Shown piece after piece: positions 1 through 8,678 of a DNA stretch of 64,000 bases. Source of the stretch: JAMXLO01 sp963749575 (GTDB lineage: Bacteria; Pseudomonadota; Alphaproteobacteria; Acetobacterales; Acetobacteraceae); NCBI GenBank assembly GCA_963749575.1, contig CAVVNM010000008.1:372001-436000 (forward strand). Reading direction: 5' to 3'. The notes below the pieces were generated by a model. The model saw only the letters and a program-made list of their open reading frames with translations, was not told the origin of the DNA and did not search any database. Numbering within the stretch: the stretch's first letter is position 1; every line of letters begins with the position of its first letter. A program made the position numbers and the translations under genes.

Positions 1-1
1 G

Positions 2-697
2 CCGCTCGAACAAGGGTTCGATGTAAAGTTGACGGCGGGAGTGCATGGCGGATGCATTCGACTGCTCACTGCCAAGGGGTCGGGCATAACAAGTGTTGCC
101 GAACTGAAGGGCAAGACTGTCGGGACTTTCAACATGGGGAGTCCGGACAGGATCTTTCTGTCGGTTCTTGCATCGAAGCGAGGCATCGATCCGGTGAAGG
201 ATATCGAATGGCGGGTGTATCCGCCGGATTTACTCGGCGTCGCCTTGCAGAAGGGCGAAATTCAGGCATTTTCGAGTACCGATCCGATCGCGTCGATCAT
301 CCGCGACCGTGATCATCTGGTGGAGGTGACCAACAATCTGTCGGACGAGTATGCGGACCGCGGCTGCTGCCTATTGGCGATACGAGGCAGCCTGATCCGC
401 GATGAGCGTCCAGTCGCCGCCGCGATCACCGCGGCACTGATGGAGGCGCAGGAATGGGTGGCCGAAAACCCTGAAGGGGCTGCGGCGATCTTCGCCGGCC
501 TCAGCAACGTGGGCACCACGGAGCAGTTGGCGGCGATGCTGCGAACTCATACCCATCATCACCACCCGGTGGGCGCCGCGCTGACGCGAGAGATCACTCT
601 GTTCGCCGAGGACCTGAAGCGGGCGTCGGTATTGCGGCCGAGCACCGATCCTGCGGAGCTCGCCGCCCGGGTCTGTGTCGACGTCCTCACCACCTGA
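2..697 (+). CDS. ABC transporter substrate-binding protein, NitT/TauT type (5' truncated by window edge)
   Basis: The frame is open to the left edge, so this is the C-terminal ~230 residues of a periplasmic solute-binding protein. The visible part has the NMT1/SsuA-like fold signature: a GSGITSVAELKGKTVGT stretch (strand-turn-helix after the hinge), then a second-lobe segment ending in a helical tail. An unusual HTHHHHP run lies near residue 180. The permease follows after 1 nt and the ATPase overlaps the permease, so the three genes form one importer operon. Substrates of this family include nitrate, sulfonates, bicarbonate and thiamine precursors. The sequence does not tell which applies here. 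Confidence 0.85.
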   Translation, partial: PLEQGFDVKLTAGVHGGCIRLLTAKGSGITSVAELKGKTVGTFNMGSPDRIFLSVLASKRGIDPVKDIEWRVYPPDLLGVALQKGEIQAFSSTDPIASIIRDRDHLVEVTNNLSDEYADRGCCLLAIRGSLIRDERPVAAAITAALMEAQEWVAENPEGAAAIFAGLSNVGTTEQLAAMLRTHTHHHHPVGAALTREITLFAEDLKRASVLRPSTDPAELAARVCVDVLTT

Positions 698-698
698 G

Positions 699-1706
699 AT
701 GTTGGCGCTGGCGCGGAGGTCCGAGGCGCGCAAACCGGTCGCGGATGCGGCACAGGATTTTCCGCGCCACCGGACCTGGTGGTGCGGCGTCCTGGCCGCG
801 ATCGCATGGCTGACGGCCGCCTGGTTCACGAAGCAATGGCCCGACACGGGCGACGTAGGACCGACGGCGCTGCTCGCGGGTTGTGCGGCCGCGATCGGTG
901 TCGCGTTGCTTGGGGCAAGCGTCGTCAGCCTTTTTACTGACCTTCCGGAACAATTTCGCGGAGGTCCGTGGCTGATCGCACTGGCATTTTTACTCGGATT
1001 CTGGGAGCTCGCATCCGCGAAGCTCAATCTGCTGCCGCGCCCATTCTTCGCCGCACCCCAGTCCCTGCTCGCGGTCTATATGGAGGACTGGCCACGCCTC
1101 GTGGAATGTACCCTCCGTTCTTTCATGCTGTTGGTCAGTGGATATTTGGTGGGGGCGCTGCTCGGGTTTCTCACGGGCCTGGCGATCGGGTGGTCACGCA
1201 CCATTGGCTACTGGCTGCATCCCGTGCTTCGATTCGCTGGGCCTTTGCCGGCGACAGCATGGCTGCCGCTGGCGTTCTTCGTATTGCCGTCGAGCTGGAG
1301 CGCCGGGGTATTTCTGATCGCGTTGGCCACCGGGTTTCCGGTTGCCGTGCTGACCTGGTCAGGCATCGCGGGCGTCAATGCCGCCTACTATGACGTCGCG
1401 CGAACGCTTGGCGCCGGCCCGGTCTTTCTGATCCTGAGAGTCGCCATTCCGGCCGCGATGCCCTCGGTGTTCGTCGGGCTCTTCATGGGTCTCGGCGCGT
1501 CGTTCGCAGTGCTGGTCGTGGCGGAAATGATGGGCGTGAGGGCTGGTCTCGGCTGGTACCTGAGCTGGGCACAGGGTTGGGCGGCGTATTCCAATATGTA
1601 TGCCGCACTGGTCGTGATGGCGCTGATGTGCAGCGGCCTGATCACGCTGCTGTTCCGACTGCGAGACCGCCTGCTGTCCTGGCAAAAAGGATTGTTACGT
1701 TGGTAG
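699..1706 (+). CDS. ABC transporter permease, NitT/TauT type
   Basis: This is a 335-residue inner-membrane permease. Residues 40-120 hold extra N-terminal membrane segments, followed by the usual BPD_transp_1 domain with its EAA-loop region (GAGPVFLILRVAIPAAMPSV). The ATG at 699 follows the binding-protein stop by 1 nt. An in-frame GTG at 675 would add eight residues and overlap the upstream gene, so ATG is preferred. The N-terminal extension makes it longer than the usual ~260 residues of SsuC/TauC. It partners the binding protein upstream and the ATPase downstream. Confidence 0.88.
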   Translation: MLALARRSEARKPVADAAQDFPRHRTWWCGVLAAIAWLTAAWFTKQWPDTGDVGPTALLAGCAAAIGVALLGASVVSLFTDLPEQFRGGPWLIALAFLLGFWELASAKLNLLPRPFFAAPQSLLAVYMEDWPRLVECTLRSFMLLVSGYLVGALLGFLTGLAIGWSRTIGYWLHPVLRFAGPLPATAWLPLAFFVLPSSWSAGVFLIALATGFPVAVLTWSGIAGVNAAYYDVARTLGAGPVFLILRVAIPAAMPSVFVGLFMGLGASFAVLVVAEMMGVRAGLGWYLSWAQGWAAYSNMYAALVVMALMCSGLITLLFRLRDRLLSWQKGLLRW

Positions 1707-2476
1707 CCGTTTCTGGCGGCTGCGGCGCACCGATCCGACTGATGAAGGTATGCCATGCATTCGAGCTGCATGGACGCCAGTTGCCCGTACTCGATGAGAT
1801 CGACCTCTTCACTGGCCCAGGCGACTTTGTTGCACTGCTCGGACCCAGCGGCTGCGGGAAGTCAACCTTGCTGCGGCTGATCGCCGGGCTGGAGCAACCG
1901 CGTGCGGGCGCCATCATTGTGGATCAGCGACAGATCGGTGACCCCGATCCTTCCCGCATCCTGGTGTTTCAGGATCCGACGCTTTATCCATGGCGCACGG
2001 TACGGCAGAACGTGGCGTTGGGGCTGGAAGCGCGCGGTCTGATGCGGACGCGGAGTGGACGCATCGATGATGTGCTCCGCCAGGTCGGACTTGACGGCTT
2101 CCAGCACGCCTATCCTCATCAGCTTTCCGGCGGCATGGCACAGCGCGCGTCACTGGCCCGGGCTCTGGTGAACGAGCCAGATGTGTTGCTGATGGACGAG
2201 CCGCTTGCCAATTTGGACAGCCTGACACGCTTTGCCATGCAGGACGAACTGATCGCTCTCTGGCAGCGTGAACGGTTCACCGCGTTCCTGGTGACGCACG
2301 ACGTCGAGGAGGCGCTATACCTGGCTGGGCGTGTGCTTGTACTGAGCCAAAGGCCGGCGCGCATTCTGGCTGACGTCGAGGTTGATCTACCGCATCCGCG
2401 GCATCGCGGCAGTGCCGAGTTCATGGAACTGCGTCGCCGTGTGCTGGAGGAGCTTGGACAACCGATGCACTGGTGA
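1700..2476 (+). CDS. ABC transporter ATP-binding protein, NitT/TauT type
   Basis: This 258-residue cytoplasmic ATPase energises the preceding importer. It shows Walker A (GPSGCGKST), the Q-loop (LVFQDPTLYPW), the ABC signature (LSGGMAQRASLARAL), Walker B (VLLMDEP) and the switch histidine (VTHDVEEAL). I place the start at TTG 1700, overlapping the permease stop, because AAAAGG lies nine bases upstream and the first beta-strand (IRLMKVCHAF) needs residues before the ATG at 1742. That ATG remains an alternative start. The GGMAQR signature and DVEEAL tail are typical of SsuB/TauB-type ATPases. Confidence 0.88.
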   Translation: MVAVSGGCGAPIRLMKVCHAFELHGRQLPVLDEIDLFTGPGDFVALLGPSGCGKSTLLRLIAGLEQPRAGAIIVDQRQIGDPDPSRILVFQDPTLYPWRTVRQNVALGLEARGLMRTRSGRIDDVLRQVGLDGFQHAYPHQLSGGMAQRASLARALVNEPDVLLMDEPLANLDSLTRFAMQDELIALWQRERFTAFLVTHDVEEALYLAGRVLVLSQRPARILADVEVDLPHPRHRGSAEFMELRRRVLEELGQPMHW

Positions 2477-2507
2477 AGCGAGGGCGAGGTGCGGGAAGCG
2501 CCGGACA

Positions 2508-2522
2508 GTCGCCTTTGGCGAC
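2508..2522. terminator. short perfect hairpin between convergent genes
   Basis: GTCGCC-TTT-GGCGAC forms a 6-bp perfect stem with a 3-nt loop in the 48-bp gap between the ABC operon and the convergent HxlR gene. There is no T-tract, so a terminator role is a guess from position. Confidence 0.25.
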
Positions 2523-2524
2523 CG

Positions 2525-3280
2525 CTACAGCGCAGTGCTGACCCTGGTTCGCCCCGCCCGGCCCGCGTCGGCAACACGCTGCGTCGCTGGCTTGCCTTGC
2601 GCTATATCGTTATTTGTCGCTCGGATCGGCGCCAAGAGGAACCAGGAACCCATCCGCTCCCTCAACCGACGAGAACCGATTACTTCGACCACGCCGGACC
2701 GAATACCGCGGTCCCAGGTCATCCGGCCGAACCAGATGGATATCATCGTGCGAATGTCTGTCATTATGTAAAGATCCACGGGGAAGCCCGGATCGAACGG
2801 GCAGAGATCGACGATGTCTCTGTCATTCACCAACCACCACAATTTCTTGCCTTCTGCGGCGTCGGGAAATTCAAACCGCACCGTGGCACGGCCGCCGGGA
2901 AATGCCGTGGGATCGACGCGCTTGTGAATGTTCCAGACCAGGACAGTAACATCCAGATCGCCCTCTTCAAGCGGGTTCTGGGCATGTTCCAGGCCCCACT
3001 CGCTGAGCCTGTCGAGCGTTGGCCCCAGCGCCATCCCTGCCTTGGTGAGGTGCCATCCGGACGCATGCTCGCCGTTGCCTCGACGCTCGACGATGCCAAT
3101 ACGTTCCAACTCCTTCAAGCGTCTCGATAGCAGAGTCCGCGAAATCAGCGGTATGCCGCGGCGGATTTCATTGAAGCGGGAGCTCCCACCCCGCAACTCT
3201 TGAACCACCAAGGGTGTCCACCGCTCAGCAACGATTTCCGCAGCCTTGGCGAGTGGGCAGAACAGATGGTAGTGCATCAT
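2525..3280 (-). CDS. HxlR-family winged-helix regulator with C-terminal SCP2-like domain
   Basis: A 251-residue cytoplasmic transcription regulator. Residues 5-100 are a classical HxlR DNA-binding domain: CPLAKAAEIVAERWTPLVVQEL, then FNEIRRGIPLISRTLLSRRLKELE, then a wing and WHLTKAG. The remaining ~140 residues resemble the sterol-carrier-like ligand domain found on a subset of HxlR proteins. I start at the first of two ATGs (3280), which has an AGAGAGG ribosome site about nine bases upstream. An upstream in-frame extension is unlikely. It is divergent from the acyl-CoA dehydrogenase remnant, whose intact ancestor it may have regulated. The ligand is unknown. Confidence 0.85.
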   Translation of the reverse strand: MMHYHLFCPLAKAAEIVAERWTPLVVQELRGGSSRFNEIRRGIPLISRTLLSRRLKELERIGIVERRGNGEHASGWHLTKAGMALGPTLDRLSEWGLEHAQNPLEEGDLDVTVLVWNIHKRVDPTAFPGGRATVRFEFPDAAEGKKLWWLVNDRDIVDLCPFDPGFPVDLYIMTDIRTMISIWFGRMTWDRGIRSGVVEVIGSRRLRERMGSWFLLAPIRATNNDIAQGKPATQRVADAGRAGRTRVSTAL

Positions 3281-3473
3281 GGTGCGACCTCTCTGATGTC
3301 CCCGGCACACCATACGGCTTCCTGACGGCCAGGGAAGGTCCAAATTCTGGACTATCTCCGACCGATCGAACTCCAGAATGTCTGTGTCGTGGATATAACC
3401 CAACGCGGGTAATCATTCGGTGGACACGATATGCCACGTCAGGCGCTCCATCAGATATTCTCAGCGGCATCCC

Positions 3474-3943
3474 ATGGCGCACGAAGGCGCCGCCGAACGC
3501 GACGCGAGCAATACATTTGTCGCGGACAATTACGCCGTCCTAAAAGAACATCGGGTTTTTTCCGCGCTGATCCCTGATGACCTTGCCGCCGGAAAGATCC
3601 GACCGTGCCGTACCTTTTGGGAGAGCTCGCGAACCACCTAACGACGGTCCAACTTGCCGTGGATGACATGGTTCGCCTGGCTAATGACCTCAACGTCGCT
3701 ACAAGCCTGGACATGACGAACGCCATATTGGTACGTGAGGCAATCGCGGCCGAGCACGTGCTCGCGACAGTTGAGAAGGCATTGGAGGCAGCGGGAGGAG
3801 CCGGTTTCTACCGCGCGGCGCGGCTTGAACGGCTGTTACGGGACGTGCATGCCGTCCAGTTCCATCCTCTGCCCGCGAAACGCCAGCAACGGTTTACCGG
3901 CCGCATGGCTCTCGGCCTCGACCCTGTTGCGGATGGCACGTAA
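3474..3943 (+). pseudogene. acyl-CoA dehydrogenase remnant (internal deletion plus frame change)
   Basis: The first ~35 codons (3474-3590) encode a family N-terminus (ASNTFVADNYAVLKEHRVFSALIPDDL). The downstream part, in a different frame from about 3593, encodes the C-terminal helical bundle with RAARLERLLRDVHAVQFHPL and TGRMALGLDP. A normal member has about 390 residues, and the whole middle (FAD/acyl-binding beta domain and most of the bundle) is missing. This is therefore a decayed gene with a large internal deletion, not a simple sequencing slip. It resembles the flavin-dependent acyl-CoA dehydrogenase/DszC-like branch often found beside NitT/TauT importers. Confidence 0.75.
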
Positions 3944-4188
3944 GCACGTCAAACGACGTTTCCCCCCGTGTGACGGCCGAACCGCTGCGCACGAGCCACC
4001 AACATGGGCAACCTGTACCGCCTGCTTTCCACCCCTCCCGGTCGATGGGACCGGAAGGACTTCGTCTGCTGCTGACGAGCCGATGAAGACGCCCAGGTCG
4101 AGGCAGTGGGCGCACACCGGCGCCTCTGCGCGCCCGCCCTATCTCCTCTCCGCCAGCAGCGAACGCCAACTGATATGAGTCGCTCGCC

Positions 4189-4734
4189 TCAGTGAGCGGT
4201 GCTTTCCCGCGCGCGGCGCAGCGCCTCGTTCAGCGTCCCCGGTTCCGTCGCTGCCGGCGGCTGCTCGGACAATTTCGTGGCAAGCGCTCGTACCAGGTCG
4301 GATCGTGCGACGATGCCGACCAGTTTGCCGTCGCGCAGTACCGGAACCCGCTTGATGTTCTTGCTGTGCATCAGGTGCGCCACGTCGCGCGCCGGCGCAT
4401 TTTCCGTGACGGTCGTGGCGCCTTTCGACATGACGGATTTCACCTTGCGACGCTGCTCGCGGATGCCCTCCAGGAATGCCGGCGCGAGGTGACCGCCTTC
4501 GGCCAGCATGTCCAGCCAGCGGGCCTGTCGTTCGGTGTAGCCTTCATGCCAGCGCACCAGGTCGCCTTCGCTGAGCATGCCGACGATGGTGCCGGCATCG
4601 TCCACCACCGGCATGCCGCTGATGTGACGGCCTGCCATCAGCTTGACCGCCTCCAGCAGCGACGTCTCCGGGTGTACCACCGCCACATCGCGGGTCATCA
4701 GGTCGCCCGCCATGACCACTGCTTCGTCGAGCAT
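4189..4734 (-). CDS. CBS-domain pair protein
   Basis: An 181-residue soluble protein made almost entirely of two CBS motifs: DLMTRDVAVVHPETSL...HISGMPVVDDAGTIVGMLSEGDL near the N-terminus, and SVMSKGATTV...NIKRVPVLRDGKLVGIVARSDLVRAL at residues ~100-155. The linker (RQARWLDMLAEGG) is typical of alphaproteobacterial stand-alone CBS proteins. Such pairs bind adenine nucleotides and act as energy sensors for partner proteins, but no partner is encoded next to it. I chose the ATG at 4734 because AAGGGG sits seven bases upstream. An ATG two codons earlier overlaps that site. Confidence 0.85.
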   Translation of the reverse strand: MLDEAVVMAGDLMTRDVAVVHPETSLLEAVKLMAGRHISGMPVVDDAGTIVGMLSEGDLVRWHEGYTERQARWLDMLAEGGHLAPAFLEGIREQRRKVKSVMSKGATTVTENAPARDVAHLMHSKNIKRVPVLRDGKLVGIVARSDLVRALATKLSEQPPAATEPGTLNEALRRARESTAH

Positions 4735-4857
4735 GACCATTCCCCTTGTTCGCTCCGGCGCCGGAGGCCTCACGGCTGACAACGCCATCGGCTACGAAAG
4801 GTTACTAGCACACGAGCCGAGACGCCATTATTGACCCAGATCAATGCGCCGAGGGGT

Positions 4858-6004
4858 TCAGCCCGCGAGCACCCGCTTTGCCACGCTGGCCAGATAGCCC
4901 GCCGCAGCCGGCAGGATCGCGTCGTTGTAGTCGTAGCTCGAATTGTGCAGTCCGCGGCCGCCGTCCGCCGGACCGTTGCCGATCCAGACGAAGGCACCGG
5001 GACGCTGTTCGAGATACCAGGCGAAATCCTCCCCGGTCATCGCCGGCGGCATGTCGCGACGCAGAGGCAGCCCGGCCGAAACCACCGCCTCGGCAGCCAG
5101 ATCGCGCTCGGTCGGCGTGTTGACGGTGACCGGATTGCCACGGCGCAGGGTGACATCAATCGCCACGTCGCAGCTTTGCGCCACCCCGGCCGCAACGCGG
5201 CAGATCGCCACCTCCACCGCGTCGCGCGTGGCATTGCGCAAGCGTACGCATGGTGCCGCGCATCACGGCCTCGCCGGGGATCTGGTTGACCGCGGTGCCG
5301 GCCTCCATCGTCGCGATCGAGATCACCGCGGCATCCAGCGGATCGACATTGCGCGAGACGATCGTCTGCAATGCGAGCAGCAGATGCGCCGAGGCGACCA
5401 GCGGGTCGCGGGTCAGATGCGGCAGCGCCGCGTGGCCGGAACGCCCGGTCACCCGGAACTCGACGCGCGAACCGGAAGCCATGACCGCCGCATCGTGCAC
5501 CGCCACGGTACCGGCATCGAGGCCGGGCCAGTTGTGGTAGCCGAAGATCCGTTCCATCGGAAAGCGCTCGAACAGGCCGTCGGCGATCATGCTCTTGGCC
5601 CCGCCGCCGCCTTCCTCGGCCGGCTGGAACACGAGATGCACCGTGCCGGTCCATGACGTGTCCTGTTGCAGCAGCGCGGCGGCGCCGAGCAAGGACGTGG
5701 TGTGGCCGTCGTGACCGCAGGCGTGCATCACGCCCGGGTTGCCTGACGCGTAGGCGAGGCCGCTGGTTTCGGCGATCGGCAGTGCGTCCATGTCGGCGCG
5801 CAGGCCAACGCTGCGATTGGACTGGCCGCGCGAGATCGTTGCGACGATGCCGTGGCCGCCGACGCCGGTGACATGCGGCACGCCGAGTTCCCGCAGCTTC
5901 GCGTCGACGAACGCGGCGGTCTCCTTCTCGTGCAAGGTAAGCTCCGGATGCGCGTGGAGGTGTCGGCGCCAAGCAGTCAGGGTGTCTGCGAGAATCTTGT
6001 CCAC
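4858..6004 (-). pseudogene. M20 amidohydrolase (hippurate/amino-acid hydrolase type), single frameshift
   Basis: The two frames join into a 381-residue M20D aminoacylase/amidohydrolase of normal length. The N-terminal part (5240-6004) has the metal-site motifs LRADMDALPI, MHACGHDGHTT and PAEEGGGGA. The C-terminal part (4858-5241) has PAMTGEDFAWYLE and LHNSSYDYND. The break falls at GTMRTL / RNATRDAVE near 5238. Dropping one T or G from CTTGCGC restores the frame exactly. The start is a GTG with no clear ribosome site. Expected reaction: hydrolysis of N-acyl amino acids using two metals. It stands alone, facing the DUF1489 gene. It may be intact if the extra base is an artefact. Confidence 0.8.
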
Positions 6005-6127
6005 CGGGTAGGCGGTTACCGGATTTTACCCCGCGCGGCAAATCAGTTCTTGCCCGCCGGTTCAAATCAGGTCGGCGCACTGGCATAGTTTTCGCGGGTG
6101 TCACAATGAGGCCCGAGTTGCCGAACC

Positions 6128-6550
6128 ATGCTGCATCTCACCAAGCTCGCCGTCGGCGTGCGCGACATCGAGCACCTGCACGAACTGCAGGCGGAGCGCG
6201 CGGCATGCAATCCGCCATTGCGCCATCGCACGCGCAGCTTTCCGCGCCGCCATCAGGAGGTGATCGACGGCGGCTCGATGTACTGGGTGATCAACGGCAA
6301 CATGCTGGTTCGGCAGCGTATCGTCGACATCATCGAGGACCGCCGCGACGATGGCTCTGCCTGCACCGGACTGGTGCTGCATCCGAGACTGGTGCCGCTG
6401 ACCGGCCGACCGACCAAGCCGTTCCAGGGCTGGCGCTATCTGCGTCCGGACGAGGCCCCGCGCGACCTGGTCATTGGCAGGCGCGCCAGGGGCGAGGATG
6501 CGCTGCCGCCGAGATTGCGACGCGAGCTCCAGGTGCTGGGTTTGTTGTGA
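6128..6550 (+). CDS. DUF1489 family protein
   Basis: A 140-residue cytoplasmic protein matching the alphaproteobacterial DUF1489 family in length and in motif order: HLTKLAVGVRDIEHL at the start, TRSFPRRHQEVIDGGSMYWVI, and FQGWRYLRPDEAPRDL near the end. It is widely conserved in alphaproteobacteria, often as a single-copy gene, and its function is unknown. It is monocistronic here, divergent from the M20 gene. No cysteines, transmembrane segments or signal peptide are apparent. Confidence 0.82.
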   Translation: MLHLTKLAVGVRDIEHLHELQAERAACNPPLRHRTRSFPRRHQEVIDGGSMYWVINGNMLVRQRIVDIIEDRRDDGSACTGLVLHPRLVPLTGRPTKPFQGWRYLRPDEAPRDLVIGRRARGEDALPPRLRRELQVLGLL

Positions 6551-6668
6551 ATCCCTCTTGCGCGACTCTGTCAAGCCATAGGATAGTCACATCAGTCGAT
6601 TAAGGCTGCTTTCTCGACTCGACTGTGAGCCTGTCCCCGCAACGCCTGACACATCTGGAGCTGACCCC

Positions 6669-6890
6669 GTGACCCCCTCGCGCAGACATCTGTTCGCCGT
6701 GCTCGGCCTTGTTTTGCCGCTCGCCGCCTTCACGGCCTCGTCCGCCGTGGCCGCCACGTCGAGTACCGTGCAACACAAGTCGCACATCCACCACGCGTCG
6801 GCCTCACATAAGGCCACCCCGCACCACTCATCGGTGCACAGCGCGTCGCATCATACGACGCACCACACCCCGAAGCCTACCGCGAGCTGA
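6669..6890 (+). CDS. small secreted histidine-rich protein
   Basis: A 73-residue protein with an N-terminal signal peptide (RRHLFAVLGLVLPLAAF...AVAA, cleavage about residue 29). The short mature part is rich in His, Ser, Thr and Lys: about twelve histidines, mostly in pairs (HIHH, HH, HHTTHH). GGAG lies eight bases before the GTG start. Its 3' end overlaps the convergent hyfI-like gene by 14 bases. Paired histidines suggest binding of Ni, Zn or Cu in the periplasm, but this is inference. The composition is too simple for a family call. An over-predicted ORF is possible, although the signal peptide and ribosome site argue against that. Confidence 0.55.
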   Translation: MTPSRRHLFAVLGLVLPLAAFTASSAVAATSSTVQHKSHIHHASASHKATPHHSSVHSASHHTTHHTPKPTAS

Positions 6891-7425
6891 CCGACTTTCG
6901 GCTGCGCGCGTTCGCCTCGAGCAGCGCGCGCAGTCCTTCCAGCATGCGTTCGGGGGTCGGCGGGCAGCCGCTGATCAAAAGATCCACCGGCAAGGTGGTG
7001 CCCACACCGCCAGCAATGGCGTAGCTGCCTTTGAATACCCCGCCGTCAACCGCGCAGTCTCCGACCGCCACAACGAATTTCGGTTCCGGCATAGCGGCGT
7101 GGGCCTGTTCGACCGCCTCGACCATGTTGCGCGTAACCGGGCCGGTTATCAGCAGCACATCGGCGTGTCGCGGCGTGACGACGAAGCTGACGCCGAATCG
7201 CTCAAGATCATAGACCGCACGCCGCAGGGCACGCAGCTCGATCTCGCAACCGCCGCAACTGCCCGCGTCGACGTGCAGGATCGCCAAGCTATGACCGAGG
7301 CTGCGCTGATCGCCGGCGTCCAGTCTGCCGGCAAGCGAGTCCTCGGTGGCGGCGTCCACCGGCGGTGGCGCGCCGGCAACGGGGCCATCGAACAAAGCAC
7401 GAGCAAGCTGGCGCCACAGGGTCAC
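6877..7425 (-). CDS. hyfI: Ehr/hydrogenase-4-like complex small subunit (HyfI/NuoB-like)
   Basis: A 182-residue peripheral iron-sulfur subunit homologous to NuoB, HycG and HyfI. It keeps the four ligands for a proximal [4Fe-4S] cluster: C57 and C60 (SCGGC), C124 (GDCAVDGGVF) and C154 (GCPPTP). The GTG start overlaps the stop of the large-subunit gene (GTGA), so it is the last gene of a translationally coupled six-gene operon. In hydrogenases this cluster passes electrons to the NiFe site. Here the partner subunit has no NiFe ligands, so the electron acceptor is unknown. Confidence 0.85.
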   Translation of the reverse strand: MTLWRQLARALFDGPVAGAPPPVDAATEDSLAGRLDAGDQRSLGHSLAILHVDAGSCGGCEIELRALRRAVYDLERFGVSFVVTPRHADVLLITGPVTRNMVEAVEQAHAAMPEPKFVVAVGDCAVDGGVFKGSYAIAGGVGTTLPVDLLISGCPPTPERMLEGLRALLEANARSRKSVSSR

Positions 7426-8678
7426 AGATCCGCCCCCGAGCTGGAAATACCGAACCCAGCCAGCAGCAGCGGCAGTTCGTCCGCCTGACGGCCGGCCATG
7501 GCCGCCTCAAGCTCTGTCAACCGCGCCCACGCCGGATCGCACATGAACACGCTGGCGATCTGCCCGTGATCCAACCGCAGCCAGTGCCAGATGTCGCCGC
7601 TGGGGCCCTTGGCGAAGCCGATTCCCTCGCCGCTGGCCGCCTGCAACGGCGCAGACACTGCGCCCTCAGGCAATTCGCCGAGCAGATCGCAGACCCGACG
7701 GATGCCGCCATCGATTTCGCCGAGACGACTGCCGGCGCATGGCTCGCCGGACCGGATCGCGGGAACCTGCAGCCGCTCTGCCGCGAGGGCTGACAGCGCT
7801 CGGACAATGGCCTCGCCGCTGCCCGGCGCGATGTCCGCGGCGACACCCCCTGGAATGACGCAATCCATCATCAGTCGGTGGCCGAACGCGATGTTGACGG
7901 CACGGCGGAGCGCCTCGGCGTGCCAGGCTGCGCGCGTCGTCAGTATCTCGGGTCCGGTGATTTCTGCCAGCGCCGACAGGACGTCGAGGTGGCAGCCGAT
8001 CCGTTCGACCTCTGCCATGACATCCCGCAGCGCAATGGCGCGTGGCGGAAGTTCACCGCCCGAGGTGGCTTCCGTCGCCCGCGCAAAGGCGATCGAGTGG
8101 GCGACAGTCGCCTCACCCGCCAGACGCGCGGCGAACCGCGCCGCCGCCCGCGGCGACTTGCCGCGCATCAAGGTCAGCGTGCCCTTGTGCGTGTAGCCCA
8201 GCCGTGCCTCCAGCCGCATGACGGTTTCGCCGCGAATGCCCAGCCGCAGATGCGCCGCGGGCTCGATTCCACCACGGACCGGGCCCAGCGGGAGTTGGTC
8301 GAGATCCTCGGCGAACTGGAACTCCGGTGCGCCAGAGGGTCCGGCCGGCGTCGGGCGCAGCGCCATCGGCGGGCTTTGCGGCCAGCGTCCATGGTCGAGC
8401 CACGGCCGCGGATCGGTGCCGCCGATCGCCACATGCCCCCACAGGTCGCGGACCATTCGCTCGAACCTCGCGGCGGCGGGACGCGCCGGCGACAGGGCCG
8501 GGTAGCCGCCGTCCTGGACCGCAGTCGAGACCAGCAACGGCGCATCGCCATTGCGCAGCAGGGCATAGACCTCACGGGTGTCCGCCCACAGTGCCAGCAG
8601 CGGTGGTGACGGCTCCGCCACCATGCGTGTCCACGCATCGTGGGTCAGCACTTCGCGCGGCGGCACCGCGGCGGTCAT
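7422..8678 (-). CDS. hyfG: Ehr/hydrogenase-4-like large subunit without NiFe ligands (HyfG/NuoD-like)
   Basis: A 418-residue protein with the HyfG/HycE/NuoD large-subunit fold: RLEARLGYTHKGTLTLMRGK at 155-174, a VAHSIAFARATE helix, and LRDVMAEVERIGCHLDVLSAL. It contains only five cysteines (229, 273, 314, 330, 380) and no CxxC. The place of the first NiFe motif reads LAGEATVAHS. Near the C-terminus C380 is followed by DPAWARL, so a DPCxxC motif is absent. This places it with Ehr (energy-converting hydrogenase-related) complexes rather than active hydrogenases. The ATG at 8678 overlaps the upstream stop by 4 nt. An ATG at 8702 is a less likely start. Confidence 0.82.
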   Translation of the reverse strand: MTAAVPPREVLTHDAWTRMVAEPSPPLLALWADTREVYALLRNGDAPLLVSTAVQDGGYPALSPARPAAARFERMVRDLWGHVAIGGTDPRPWLDHGRWPQSPPMALRPTPAGPSGAPEFQFAEDLDQLPLGPVRGGIEPAAHLRLGIRGETVMRLEARLGYTHKGTLTLMRGKSPRAAARFAARLAGEATVAHSIAFARATEATSGGELPPRAIALRDVMAEVERIGCHLDVLSALAEITGPEILTTRAAWHAEALRRAVNIAFGHRLMMDCVIPGGVAADIAPGSGEAIVRALSALAAERLQVPAIRSGEPCAGSRLGEIDGGIRRVCDLLGELPEGAVSAPLQAASGEGIGFAKGPSGDIWHWLRLDHGQIASVFMCDPAWARLTELEAAMAGRQADELPLLLAGFGISSSGADL

